In this document: positions 50,303 to 59,074 of the stretch, one piece after another
Numbering within the stretch: position 1 is the first letter of the stretch
How the letters are laid out: every line of letters begins with the position of its first letter
Notes under the pieces: model-generated
What the model was told of the DNA's origin: nothing
Seen by the model: only the letters and a program-made list of their open reading frames with translations
Database searches by the model: none
Origin: Demequina phytophila
GTDB taxonomy: Bacteria > Actinomycetota > Actinomycetes > Actinomycetales > Demequinaceae
Assembly (NCBI RefSeq): GCF_000971135.1
Contig: NZ_BBLW01000005.1
Coordinates: forward strand, 186,001-250,000
Direction of reading: 5' to 3'
Length of the DNA: 64,000 bases
Position numbers and translations under genes: made by a program

Positions 50303-51163
50303 TCAACGCGCGGGGTGGACCCCCAGCAATACGTGGGGTTTCGCACCGTCCTTGGTGGTCACCGCCAAACGGAGTCCCTCATCGTTGGGGGATACCGCAA
50401 GGCCCACCGTACCGGGCAGCAGGATGGGCTTGAGGAAGGCGGCCTCGGCGCGGTAGGTCGCCGGGATGCGGCCCTCGACGGCGGCGAGGGCGCGTGCGTG
50501 CGTCCACATGCCGTGGATGATGGGCCGCGCGAATCCGAAGGCGCGCGCCGCGATGCGGCTGGTGTGGATGAGGTTGGGGTCCTGGGACACGCGGCGGTAG
50601 TCGCGGCCCAGGTGGGCGGGCAGCCTCCACCGTGCGATCGGCTGCGCGGGCTCCCACTGTTCGCGATCGGTCGCCGTGGCGGGATGGCCGGGGACCTCCA
50701 TCCCCGATGCCAGGTACGTGCTCGCGCCATCCCACACGGTCTCGCCGCCGACCTCCGCCCGGCCCACCAGGTCGATCAGCGCCCCGCGCGCGTGGGGGCG
50801 GAGGTTCTCGACGTGCACCTCGAGGGAGAGGCGCTCCGTGGCGCGGACGGGACGGTGCAGCGTCATCGTGTTGGTGGCGTGCACGGCGCCCACCAGCCGC
50901 ACCGAGGACCGGCGGTCGCCGAGCAGCGCCACGTGCAGCGGGAAGGTCAGCACATGGATCCACGTGGCGGGCACGGTGTCGCGCAGCGTGTACCCGCAGA
51001 CCCGCGCGTAGTCGGCGAGCCTGTCGAGGTCCTGGACCACCCCGTCGACGCGGACGGCGTGGGCGGGGATGCGCGCGACGCCGGCACGGCTCGGCACCAG
51101 CGCCTTGGCGAAGGCCGCCCCCATCGGCGGGAGAGCCTCGAGGGTCTCGACGTCGCGCCCCAT
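50303..51163 (-). CDS. htdX: MaoC-like hydratase/dehydratase (HtdX type)
   Basis: 286 aa. It has a double hot-dog arrangement: an N-terminal half from PAHAVRVDGVVQDLDRLADYARVCGY and a C-terminal MaoC half with DYRRVSQDPNLIHTSRIAARAFGFARPIIHGMWTHA, which holds the catalytic Asp-x-x-x-x-His pair. It hydrates or dehydrates 3-hydroxyacyl thioesters. Order and neighbours (next to FabG4 and FadA2) match the mycobacterial htdX-fabG4-fadA2 locus. Its ATG overlaps the FabG4 stop by one base (TGATG), so it is translated with it. Confidence 0.9.
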   Translation of the reverse strand: MGRDVETLEALPPMGAAFAKALVPSRAGVARIPAHAVRVDGVVQDLDRLADYARVCGYTLRDTVPATWIHVLTFPLHVALLGDRRSSVRLVGAVHATNTMTLHRPVRATERLSLEVHVENLRPHARGALIDLVGRAEVGGETVWDGASTYLASGMEVPGHPATATDREQWEPAQPIARWRLPAHLGRDYRRVSQDPNLIHTSRIAARAFGFARPIIHGMWTHARALAAVEGRIPATYRAEAAFLKPILLPGTVGLAVSPNDEGLRLAVTTKDGAKPHVLLGVHPAR

Positions 51164-52512
51164 CAGGCGCCCACCATGTTCTGGCCGCACACGCGGATCA
51201 CCTGGCCCGTGACCCCCTGGGACCCGGGATCGCACAGGTAGCCGATGGTCTCGGCGACGTCGACCGGGCTGCCGCCCTGGCTGAGGCTGTTGGCGCGGCG
51301 GAAGATCTCGCGCTGCACGAACGGGATCTTGGCCGTCATCTCCGTCTCGATGAAGCCGGGCGCGACCGCGTTGGCGGTGATGCCGCGGGCCGCGAGGTCG
51401 GGTGCCATCGCGGCGACCAGCCCGGCCACGCCCGCCTTCGAGGCCGCGTAGTTGGTCTGGCCCTTGTTGCCCGCGAGCCCGGACGTGGACGCGACGCCCA
51501 CGACGCGCCCGCCCGCGGCGATGCCGCCCTCGGTCGCAGGATCGAGGAGCACCGCGTTGATGCGCATCTCCGCCGCGAGGTTGACGTCGAGCACGGACGC
51601 CCACCGGGTCGCGTCCGTGTTGACCAGCATCTTGTCCCGGGTGATGCCGGCGTTGTGGATCATCGCGTGGATCCCGACCCCGCGCGCGGCGACGTGGGCC
51701 GCGATCCGTGCCCCCGCATCGTCCGCCGTGATGTCGAGCTGGAGCGCGGTGCCGCCCACCTCGTTCGCGACGGCCGCCAGCGCCTCACCTGCGGCGGGGA
51801 TGTCGACGGCGACGATGGTGGCGCCGTCGCGGGCGAGCGTGCGGGCGATCGCGGCGCCGATGCCGCGGGCCGCGCCGGTGACCACGCACACCCGGCCGTC
51901 GAGCGGGCGGTTCTCGAGCCTCGCCGCGGGCGCGCCACCGGGGGTCACGCGCCACGTCTGGCCGTCGACGAACGCCGAGCGGCCCTGGAGCAGGAAGCCG
52001 AGCGTCGAGAGCAGGTCGGCGGGCGTGACCCCGGGCTCCGCGTACACGAGGTTCGCGGTCGCACCACCGCGCAGCTCCTTGCCGACCGTGCGGTTGATGC
52101 CGTCGATCGCGCGCGCCACGGCGTCCGCCTCCCAGTCGGCGCCCGTCGCGGGGCGCGCGATCATCACGATGCGGCCCGAGCGTTCGATGCCCCGCACCGC
52201 CGGCCGCAGCACCGCGCGCAGGCCCTCGAGCTCGACGATGGTGCGGACGTCGGTCGCATCGACCACGAGCGCGCCGATCCGGTCGCCGTACCCGGGCGCC
52301 TCCTCACCGAAGTCGATCACGGGCGCCTCGTGGGCTCGCCCCAGCAAGGCGAGCGTCTCCGCGACCAGCGTCGAGGGGCCGAGAGGTGCGAGCACGATCG
52401 CGCCCGTGGGGAACTCGCGGCCGCGGCGCAGGCGCGGCGGCTCGTGGAGGCCCGCCTTGGCGGCGACCTTGCGCCCGACGGGGGAGTAGAAGGCCTTCTC
52501 GAGGGCGCTCAT
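51163..52512 (-). CDS. fabG4: 3-oxoacyl-ACP/CoA reductase, FabG4 (high-molecular-weight) type
   Basis: 449 aa against about 250 for ordinary FabG, because of an N-terminal flavodoxin-like domain (1-200) as in FabG4. The SDR part has VVTGAARGIGAAIARTL, HNAGITRDKML, and the catalytic Ser in VASTSGLAG with YAASK supplying Tyr and Lys. It reduces 3-oxoacyl thioesters with NAD(P)H. It overlaps both neighbours by one base (TGATG on each side), a translationally coupled fadA2-fabG4-htdX operon. Confidence 0.93.
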   Translation of the reverse strand: MSALEKAFYSPVGRKVAAKAGLHEPPRLRRGREFPTGAIVLAPLGPSTLVAETLALLGRAHEAPVIDFGEEAPGYGDRIGALVVDATDVRTIVELEGLRAVLRPAVRGIERSGRIVMIARPATGADWEADAVARAIDGINRTVGKELRGGATANLVYAEPGVTPADLLSTLGFLLQGRSAFVDGQTWRVTPGGAPAARLENRPLDGRVCVVTGAARGIGAAIARTLARDGATIVAVDIPAAGEALAAVANEVGGTALQLDITADDAGARIAAHVAARGVGIHAMIHNAGITRDKMLVNTDATRWASVLDVNLAAEMRINAVLLDPATEGGIAAGGRVVGVASTSGLAGNKGQTNYAASKAGVAGLVAAMAPDLAARGITANAVAPGFIETEMTAKIPFVQREIFRRANSLSQGGSPVDVAETIGYLCDPGSQGVTGQVIRVCGQNMVGA

Positions 52513-53780
52513 CACACCGCCTCCAGGATCGCGACGACGCCCTGCCCGCCGGCCGCGCAGACGGAGATCAGCCCCCTGGTGCCGGGGCCGCGCTCGTGGA
52601 GCAGCTTGGCGAGGGTGGGGACGATGCGCGCGCCGGTGGCGGCGAACGGGTGGCCGGCGGCGAGCGACGAGCCGGTGACGTTGAGCTTCTCGGGTGGGCA
52701 CGCGCCGATCGGGCCGTCGAGGCCGAGGCTCGCGCAGTACTCGGGGTCCTGCCAGGCCTTGAGCGTCGCGAGGACGGTGGAGGCGAACGCCTCGTGGATC
52801 TCGAAGAGGTCGATGTCGTCGACGGTGAGCCCCTGACGGGCGAGCAGGCGCCCGGTCGCGCCCACCGGCGCGAGCAACAGGTCCGCGCCGCCGGGATGGT
52901 CCACGGCCGCGACCTCGGCGTCGACCACCTTGGCCCACGGGGTGAGGTGGTGCTCGGCGGCCCACTCCTCGCTCGCGAGCAGCACCGCCGCCGCGCCGTC
53001 GGACAGCGGCGTCGAGTTGCCCGCCGTCATGGTGCCGTCGGGGCCGCCGAACGCGGGCCTGAGGGCCGCGAGCCTCTCGACGGACGTGTCGGGCCGCAGC
53101 ACGGCGTCGCGGGTGACGCCCAGGTAGGGGGTGACGAGGTCGTCGAAGAAGCCGCGGTCCCACGCGGCCGCGAGGCGGTGGTGGCTCGCCGCGGCGAGTT
53201 CGTCCTGCGCGGCGCGGTCGATGTCCCAGCGGAGGGTGGTGAGCGCCTGGTGCTCGCCCATGGACAGGCCGGTGCGCGGCTCGGCGACGCTGGGCGCCTG
53301 GGGCGCGAGGTGCGCCGGCCGGAGCTTCGCGAACGCGGCGATACGCTCCTGCGCTGAACGCGCGCGGGAGGCCTTGAGCAGGATCCGGCGCAGGGGGTCG
53401 CTCACGGAGATGGGGGCGTCGGAGGTCGAGTCGACGCCCGCGGCGATGCCGCTGGTGAGCTGTCCCAGCGCGATCTTGTTGGCGAGGTACATGGTGGTCT
53501 CGAGCCCGGTGGCGCAGGCCTGCTGGAGGTCGCACGCCGGGGTCTCGGGCGCGAGCGCCGAGCTCAGCACCGCCTCGCGCGTGAGGTTGAAGTCGCCCGG
53601 GTGCTTGAGGACCGCGCCTCCGGCCACCTCTCCGATGCGCTCTCCCGCGAGGCCCGCGCGGGCGACGAGCCCGTCGATCGCGGCGGTGAGCATGTCATGG
53701 TTGGACGCCCGTGCGTAGGGCCCTCCCGCCTTGGCGAAGGGGATGCGATTCCCGCCTGCGACCACGACCGTGTGGCTCAT
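52512..53780 (-). CDS. fadA2: Acetyl-CoA C-acyltransferase (thiolase, FadA2-like)
   Basis: 422 aa. The thiolase motifs are intact: nucleophile Cys89 in LQQACATGLE, EIHEAFAS, TGSSLAAGHPFAATGAR with the catalytic His, and VCAAGGQG with the second Cys. It cleaves or condenses 3-oxoacyl-CoA. ATG 53780 has GGAGGAGCT upstream. It is first in the operon and divergent from the TetR gene, with twin operator palindromes in the gap. Confidence 0.93.
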   Translation of the reverse strand: MSHTVVVAGGNRIPFAKAGGPYARASNHDMLTAAIDGLVARAGLAGERIGEVAGGAVLKHPGDFNLTREAVLSSALAPETPACDLQQACATGLETTMYLANKIALGQLTSGIAAGVDSTSDAPISVSDPLRRILLKASRARSAQERIAAFAKLRPAHLAPQAPSVAEPRTGLSMGEHQALTTLRWDIDRAAQDELAAASHHRLAAAWDRGFFDDLVTPYLGVTRDAVLRPDTSVERLAALRPAFGGPDGTMTAGNSTPLSDGAAAVLLASEEWAAEHHLTPWAKVVDAEVAAVDHPGGADLLLAPVGATGRLLARQGLTVDDIDLFEIHEAFASTVLATLKAWQDPEYCASLGLDGPIGACPPEKLNVTGSSLAAGHPFAATGARIVPTLAKLLHERGPGTRGLISVCAAGGQGVVAILEAV

Positions 53781-53810
53781 AGCTCCTCCGTTGGCTCGGT
53801 GAATTACCGA

Positions 53811-53837
53811 TACCGACGGTAGCAGATACCGCCGGTA
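53811..53837. promoter_or_regulatory. Twin TACCGNCGGTA operators
   Basis: TACCGACGGTA at 53811-53821 and TACCGCCGGTA at 53827-53837, starts 16 bp apart, with a further half-like TTACCGAT at about 53804. They lie between the divergent fadA2 and TetR genes, upstream of the TATGGT promoter of the latter. Confidence 0.75.
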
Positions 53838-53842
53838 CTGGT

Positions 53843-53848
53843 TATGGT
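53843..53848 (+). promoter_or_regulatory. -10 element of a leaderless promoter for the TetR gene
   Basis: TATGGT 6 nt before ATG 53855, directly downstream of the operators. Confidence 0.55.
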
Positions 53849-53854
53849 GGAGCC

Positions 53855-54478
53855 ATGGCATCCGATGGCCGGGACACCCGGTGGGAGCAGCACCGCGTCG
53901 ACAGGCGCCGCGAGCTGGTCTCGCATGCCCTGCGCGCCATCCGCGCCCACGGCCCGGGCGTCGCCATGGAGGACATCGCCGTGCGGGCGGGCACCTCCAA
54001 GACCGTGATCTATCGGCACTTCGGCGACAGGGCCGGGCTCTACGGCGCGATCGTCGAGGCCGTCCACGACTACATCCACGCCGGCCTCACCACCGCGCTC
54101 GAGCTCACCGATCCCGCGGACCTCGGACGCATGGCCGGCGACCTCGCCGACGCGTACCTCGGGCTCGTCGAGCGCGACCCCCACATCTACCGCTTCGTGC
54201 TCGCCGCGCCGGCGGTGCAGGGTCAGCCCGACTCGGACCCCGCCGGACCGCTGCCCGGGATCATGGGCCGCCACGTGTCGGCGGCCATCGGCGAGCGCCT
54301 CGAGCTGTCAGGCCTCGACGCGTCGTCCGCCCCCATCTGGGGTCACGGGCTCGTCGGATTCATCCGCGCCGCCGCGGACCAGTGGATGGAGGCCGACCCG
54401 CGGCCGCCGCGCGCCGAGGTCGTGGCGCACATCACCGCCCTGTTCACCCCCGGATTCAAGGGCGCGCTCGCGCCCTGA
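53855..54478 (+). CDS. TetR-family regulator of the fatty-acid cluster
   Basis: 207 aa. The HTH (about 17-62) reads RRELVSHALRAIRAHGPGVAMEDIAVRAGTSKTVIYRHF, classical TetR; the C-terminus is an all-helix ligand domain. It is the likely repressor binding the twin TACCGNCGGTA sites and controlling fadA2-fabG4-htdX (and perhaps fadD), itself and the acyl-CoA oxidase-like gene 25 nt downstream. The inducer may be an acyl-CoA, which is inference. The start is fixed by the leaderless promoter. Confidence 0.88.
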   Translation: MASDGRDTRWEQHRVDRRRELVSHALRAIRAHGPGVAMEDIAVRAGTSKTVIYRHFGDRAGLYGAIVEAVHDYIHAGLTTALELTDPADLGRMAGDLADAYLGLVERDPHIYRFVLAAPAVQGQPDSDPAGPLPGIMGRHVSAAIGERLELSGLDASSAPIWGHGLVGFIRAAADQWMEADPRPPRAEVVAHITALFTPGFKGALAP

Positions 54479-54503
54479 TCCCACCGCCATCGAAGGAGCA
54501 ACA

Positions 54504-56453
54504 ATGACGTTGACCGACGAGCCCACCGCCCCCGCCCTCGACGAGCGCCTCACCACGCTCGGCGCGGCGTTGCGCACCGCCCTCGACGGGCCGTACGCCG
54601 GTGAGAGGGCGGTCGCCCTCGCGACCTTCCCCGCGGACGATGCGCTGCGCCCCGTCGCATACGGCGTCGAGGAGTCGCGGGACTGGTGCCTCGCGCGGTT
54701 GCGAGCCCTGGACGCGGCGGGCTTCGGTTCGGCGGGGGTACCGGAGCGAGCCGGGGGCCACGCGGACCCCCTCGAGGCGGTGCTCACCTTCGAGACCCTG
54801 GCGAAGGCCGACCTCTCCGTCACCATCAAGTCCGGGGTCCAGTTCGGGCTGTTCGGAGGCGCGATCACCAACCTCGGAACGGCGTGGCATCACGACACGT
54901 TCCTGCCCGGCGTGACCTCGATGGAGCTGCTCGGATGCTTCGCGATGACGGAGCTCGGTCACGGCTCGGACGTCGCGAGCCTCGAGACGACGATCACGTA
55001 CGTGCGGGAGACGGACGAGTTCGAGGTGCACTCGCCCACCGCGGCTGCCACCAAGGCGTACATCGGCAACGCGGCCCGCGACGGCCGCACGGCGGCGGTG
55101 TTCGGCCAGCTGGTGGTCGCGGGGGAGCGGCACGGCGTCCACGCGATCCTCGTCCCGATCCGCGACGAGCAGGGCCGCACCCTGCCCGGCGTCACCGCGG
55201 GCGACCACGGCCACAAGGGCGGACTGCTCGGCATCGACAACGGCACCCTCGCCTTCGACCGGGTCCGCGTGCCGCGTCGCATGCTTCTCGACCGCTATGG
55301 CGGCGTGGACGCGGAGGGCGTCTACCGATCCGAGATCGCCGATCCCAACCGCCGGTTCTTCACCATGCTCGGCACGCTGGTCCGCGGTCGCGTGTGCGTC
55401 GGCGGTGGCGGCGCGATGGCCGCGCGGCGGGCGCTCTCGATCGCGACCAGGCACGCGTTGCGGCGGCGCCAGTTCCCGGCGCCCGGGCGTCCCGATGGCG
55501 TGCTGCTGCTCGACTACGTGGTGCACCAGCGCCGCCTGCTCCCGCTCCTCGCGCAGGCGTACGCGTACGGCGCCGCTCAGAACGAGCTCATCGCGGCGCT
55601 GGTCCACGTCCAGGGCGAGGACGAGAGCACCGAGCGCGACCAGCGCGAACTCGAGACCTTCGCGGCAGGGATGAAGGCCATGCAGACATGGTTCGCGAAC
55701 GCCGCGGTCCAGGAGGCGCGCGAGGCCTGCGGCGGCGCGGGCTACATCAGCGAGAACGAGCTGACCGCGCTGCGCGGCGACGTCGACATCTTCGCGACCT
55801 TCGAGGGCGACAACACCGTGCTGATGCAGCTGGTCACCAAGGCCCTGCTCACCGACTACCGCCACGCCTGGAGCGAGCTCGATCGCAGCGGCGTGGTCCA
55901 GGCGACCACGAGGGCGCTCGGGGAGATGGTGATGGAGCGCACCGCGGCCGGGCTCATGCTCGACCGGCTCGCGAGCACCGCGCGCCGGCGCCCCGAGGAG
56001 ACCACGCTGGTGGACCGCGGCTGGCACGCGCTGATGTTCGAGGATCGCGAGCGCCACTCGCTCGAGTCGCTCGCGCGTCGCATGCGTGCCGCCGCCAAGT
56101 CAGGCGGCGACACGTTCGAGGCGTTCAACCGGCTCGGACCGCACGTGCAGTTCGTGGCACGCGCCCACATGGAGCGCGTGGTGCTCGCGGCGTTCGTCAA
56201 GGCGATCGACGCGTGCGAGGACCGGGAGGCGACGGACGTGCTCGAACGCGTGTGCAGCCTGTACGCGCTGTCGAGCATCGCGCGCGACCGCGCGTGGTTC
56301 CTCGAGCACAACCGGGTGACCGCCGGCCGGTCCAAGGCGATCGGCGACCAGATCGACGCGCTGTGCCGCGAGCTGCGGCCACACGCGCTCGCGCTGGTCG
56401 AGGGGCTCGGCATCCCTCGCTCGTGGCTGACGGCGGCCGTGCTCGCGGATTGA
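54504..56453 (+). CDS. Acyl-CoA oxidase / acyl-CoA dehydrogenase-family flavoprotein
   Basis: 649 aa, longer than standard acyl-CoA dehydrogenases (about 390) and near peroxisomal acyl-CoA oxidases (about 650). FAD-domain motifs FAMTELGHGSDVASLETT and IGNAARDGR are present, and the catalytic Glu434 lies in FEGDNTVLMQL. The C-terminal ~180 residues form the helical ACOX domain. It introduces the alpha,beta double bond in acyl-CoA, with either oxygen or an electron-transfer protein as acceptor. ATG 54504 follows GAAGGAGC. It is behind the TetR gene and opposite the fadA2 operon, completing a beta-oxidation set. Confidence 0.9.
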   Translation: MTLTDEPTAPALDERLTTLGAALRTALDGPYAGERAVALATFPADDALRPVAYGVEESRDWCLARLRALDAAGFGSAGVPERAGGHADPLEAVLTFETLAKADLSVTIKSGVQFGLFGGAITNLGTAWHHDTFLPGVTSMELLGCFAMTELGHGSDVASLETTITYVRETDEFEVHSPTAAATKAYIGNAARDGRTAAVFGQLVVAGERHGVHAILVPIRDEQGRTLPGVTAGDHGHKGGLLGIDNGTLAFDRVRVPRRMLLDRYGGVDAEGVYRSEIADPNRRFFTMLGTLVRGRVCVGGGGAMAARRALSIATRHALRRRQFPAPGRPDGVLLLDYVVHQRRLLPLLAQAYAYGAAQNELIAALVHVQGEDESTERDQRELETFAAGMKAMQTWFANAAVQEAREACGGAGYISENELTALRGDVDIFATFEGDNTVLMQLVTKALLTDYRHAWSELDRSGVVQATTRALGEMVMERTAAGLMLDRLASTARRRPEETTLVDRGWHALMFEDRERHSLESLARRMRAAAKSGGDTFEAFNRLGPHVQFVARAHMERVVLAAFVKAIDACEDREATDVLERVCSLYALSSIARDRAWFLEHNRVTAGRSKAIGDQIDALCRELRPHALALVEGLGIPRSWLTAAVLAD

Positions 56454-56567
56454 CGCGGGACGCGAGAGCGCTTCCAGGAATCCACGGCCGGCCGCCGTGG
56501 TTGACTGGTGACCAACAGCGCTCGACGGCGAGCGGCTTCAGGCCCCCTCGCAGACAGGCGCACCGTC

Positions 56568-57827
56568 ATGACCGTCCTCACCCCCGCACGCACCCGCTGG
56601 GCGCTGTTCGCGCTCGCCCTGGGCGGCTTCGGGATCGGCACCACCGAGTTCGTCGCGATGGGGCTGCTGCCCGACATCGCGCGGGATCTGCTCCCGACGC
56701 TGTACGCGCAGGACCCCGACGCGGCGATCGCCAAGGCGGGGATCGTGATCTCCGCCTACGCGATCGGCGTGGTGATCGGGGCTCCGACCATCGCGGCGGT
56801 CGCCGCGCGCTTCCCGCGCAAGGGGCTCCTCATGGTCCTTGCCGCGGCCTTCACCCTGGGCACCATCGCATCCGCCTTGGCGCCCACGTTCGAGACCGTC
56901 GTGGCGGCGCGCGTCCTCGCGGGCCTGCCCCACGGCGCGTACTTCGGCGTCGCCGCGCTCGCCGCCGCCGACCTCATGGGTGCGGGGAAGCGCGGTCGCG
57001 CCGTCGCGTTCGTGCTGTCGGGCCTCACCATCGCCAACGTGATCGGCGTGCCGGTGGTGACCTGGGTGGGGCAGCAGGCGGGCTGGCGCATCGCGTACCT
57101 CGGCGTCGCCGCGATCTTCGCCCTCACCACGGTCGCGATCGCGCTGCTGGTCCCCAGGGCCCCCGGCGACCCGCACGCGACCGTGCGCCGGGAGCTGTCG
57201 GCCTTCACGCGCCCCGCCGTCTGGTGCGCGCTGGCGACCGGCGCGCTCGGCTTCGGCGGCTTCTTCGCCGTGTACTCGTACGTGTCGCCGCTCGCCACGG
57301 AGGTCACAGGCACCTCCGAGGCGTTCGTCCCGCTCGCGTTGATCGTGCTGGGCCTCGGCATGACGGTGGGCAACATCGCCGGCGGGCGGATGGCCGACGG
57401 CGGCGCCATGCGCGCGGTATTCCAGCTGTTCGGGGCGTTCGCCGCCTCACTCCTCATCCTCGGGCTCGCCGCGAGCACCGTCCCCGGCCTGCTCGCGGGC
57501 CTCTTCCTCGTCGGCGCGACCGCGTCCGCGATCTCGCCGGCGATCCAGACCCGGCTGATGGACGTCGCGGGCGACAGCCAGACCATCGCGGCGGCGGTCA
57601 ACCACTCGGCCCTCAACATGGGCAACAGCCTGGGCGCCTTCCTCGGCGGCGCGGTCATCGCGGCCGGCTGGGGCTACCTCGCACCCACGTGGGTCGGTCT
57701 CGCGCTGTGCGTGCCCGGCGTCCTCGCCGCCGTCGCGGGCTGGGCCGTCACCCGCGCCCCGGCGGACGATGCGGTAGCCTCCTTGGCGGCCGAAGGCGAC
57801 CGGGTCGCCGCGAGCCCGGGACGCTGA
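56568..57827 (+). CDS. Major facilitator superfamily efflux transporter (DHA1/AraJ-like)
   Basis: 419 aa with twelve predicted membrane segments. The signature GIGTTEFVAMGLLPDIA near the N-terminus, RVLAGLPHGAYFGVAAL and the NHSALNMGNSLGAFLGG segment in the tenth helix are typical of the AraJ/NepI-like DHA1 exporters. Substrates may be sugars, nucleosides or drugs, unknown. ATG 56568 has no strong ribosome site, and an in-frame GTG at 56508 is possible. It is followed by the YitT gene after 58 nt. Confidence 0.85.
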   Translation: MTVLTPARTRWALFALALGGFGIGTTEFVAMGLLPDIARDLLPTLYAQDPDAAIAKAGIVISAYAIGVVIGAPTIAAVAARFPRKGLLMVLAAAFTLGTIASALAPTFETVVAARVLAGLPHGAYFGVAALAAADLMGAGKRGRAVAFVLSGLTIANVIGVPVVTWVGQQAGWRIAYLGVAAIFALTTVAIALLVPRAPGDPHATVRRELSAFTRPAVWCALATGALGFGGFFAVYSYVSPLATEVTGTSEAFVPLALIVLGLGMTVGNIAGGRMADGGAMRAVFQLFGAFAASLLILGLAASTVPGLLAGLFLVGATASAISPAIQTRLMDVAGDSQTIAAAVNHSALNMGNSLGAFLGGAVIAAGWGYLAPTWVGLALCVPGVLAAVAGWAVTRAPADDAVASLAAEGDRVAASPGR

Positions 57828-57885
57828 CCCGGCCCGCGCATCGTCCCTCCGGACGGCGCGCCACCCGCATCCTGGAGGACCAGCC

Positions 57886-58503
57886 GTGACCGTGATCGAG
57901 CCGCCCGTCGATGTCAAGAGGCACGCGCTGTGGGAGGACGTGCTCGCGGTCCTCATCGGTGCGTTCCTCATGTCGTGGGGCATGTACCTGCTGAGCGCGA
58001 TCGACGGCGTCACCGGCGGGCTCGCCGGTGTCGCGTTCCTCACCAGCTACGTGAGCGGCTGGTCGCTGGGGCTCGTGTACTTCCTCATCAACGTGCCGTT
58101 CTACTGGCTGGCCGTGCGCCGGATGGGGTGGGCGTTCACGGTCAAGACGCTCGCGGCGGTGGGCCTCATCTCCGTGGGCGTGGGCCTGCACCCGCACTTC
58201 ATCGACGTGGCGTCGCTCAACCCCATGTACGCGGCGATCTTCGCCGGCCTGGCGGTGGGCACCGGGATGATCGTGCTGTTCCGCCACGGCGCCAGCGCGG
58301 GTGGCTTCGGGATCCTCGCGCAGTACCTGCAGAAGACCCGCGGCTGGCGTGCCGGCTACGTCCAGCTCGCGCTGGACCTGTGCGTCATCGCGGCATCCGT
58401 CGCGCTGGTGAACCCGTGGATCCTGCTGTGCTCGATCGTGGGCGGCGTGCTCCTCAACCTCGTGGTCGCGATCAACCACCGGCCGGGACGCTACTTCGGC
58501 TGA
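57886..58503 (+). CDS. YitT/DUF161-like membrane protein
   Basis: 205 aa with five hydrophobic segments and the family pattern (GGLAGVAFLTSYVSG, LVYFLINVPFYWLAVRRMG, GTGMIVLFRHGASAGGFGILAQYLQKT). YitT proteins are conserved membrane proteins of unknown mechanism. GTG 57886 follows GGAGG. Its end overlaps the convergent glutathione peroxidase gene by 13 bp. Confidence 0.9.
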   Translation: MTVIEPPVDVKRHALWEDVLAVLIGAFLMSWGMYLLSAIDGVTGGLAGVAFLTSYVSGWSLGLVYFLINVPFYWLAVRRMGWAFTVKTLAAVGLISVGVGLHPHFIDVASLNPMYAAIFAGLAVGTGMIVLFRHGASAGGFGILAQYLQKTRGWRAGYVQLALDLCVIAASVALVNPWILLCSIVGGVLLNLVVAINHRPGRYFG

Positions 58504-58991
58504 GCCGCCACGACCGCGAGCGCCGCACGGATGTCCTCCGCGATCGCCGCGGGCTCCGTGGTGGGCGCGTACCGGCGGATGACGCGGCCGTCGCGTCCCA
58601 CCAGGAACTTCGTGAAGTTCCACTTGATCGCGCCGCCGGTGAGGCCGCGGGTCTGCGACTTGAGCCACGTGTACAGCGGGTGCGCGTCGCGGCCGTTGAC
58701 GTCGATCCTCGCGAACATCGGGAAGCTCACGCCGTAGTTCACCTGGCAGAACTCGCCGATCTCCTCCGAGGATCCCGGCTCCTGGCCCGCGAACTGGTTG
58801 CACGGGAAGCCCAGCACCACCAGGCCCTCGGGGCCGAGCTCGCGGTGGAGCGCCTCGAGGCCCTCGAACTGCGGGGTGAGCCCGCACTTGGATGCCGTGT
58901 TCACCACGAGCACCACCGACCCGGCGTGGTCCGCGAGCGAGCGCTCCGCGCCGTCGAGCGCGACGGCCGTGAAGTCGTGAAGAGTGGACAT
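58491..58991 (-). CDS. Glutathione peroxidase-family thiol peroxidase
   Basis: 166 aa. It is a cysteine-type enzyme: Cys36 in NTASKCGLTPQ, Gln-containing FPCNQF and the Trp/Asn site WNFTKFLVG. In bacteria lacking glutathione these enzymes usually use thioredoxin, with a second Cys (Cys64 or the later one in EFCQ) as resolver. It reduces peroxides. ATG 58991 has AAGGATGG upstream, which reads either as ribosome site or as AAGGAT -10. It is convergent with and overlaps the YitT gene. Confidence 0.93.
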   Translation of the reverse strand: MSTLHDFTAVALDGAERSLADHAGSVVLVVNTASKCGLTPQFEGLEALHRELGPEGLVVLGFPCNQFAGQEPGSSEEIGEFCQVNYGVSFPMFARIDVNGRDAHPLYTWLKSQTRGLTGGAIKWNFTKFLVGRDGRVIRRYAPTTEPAAIAEDIRAALAVVAAQPK

Positions 58992-59074
58992 GTCACCATC
59001 CTTGCACCCCTGCGCGTGGCCGGCGCTCGTCGACGGCCGCCGCCCGGCAGGATGGGGCAGGGAAGGGAGTCGCC

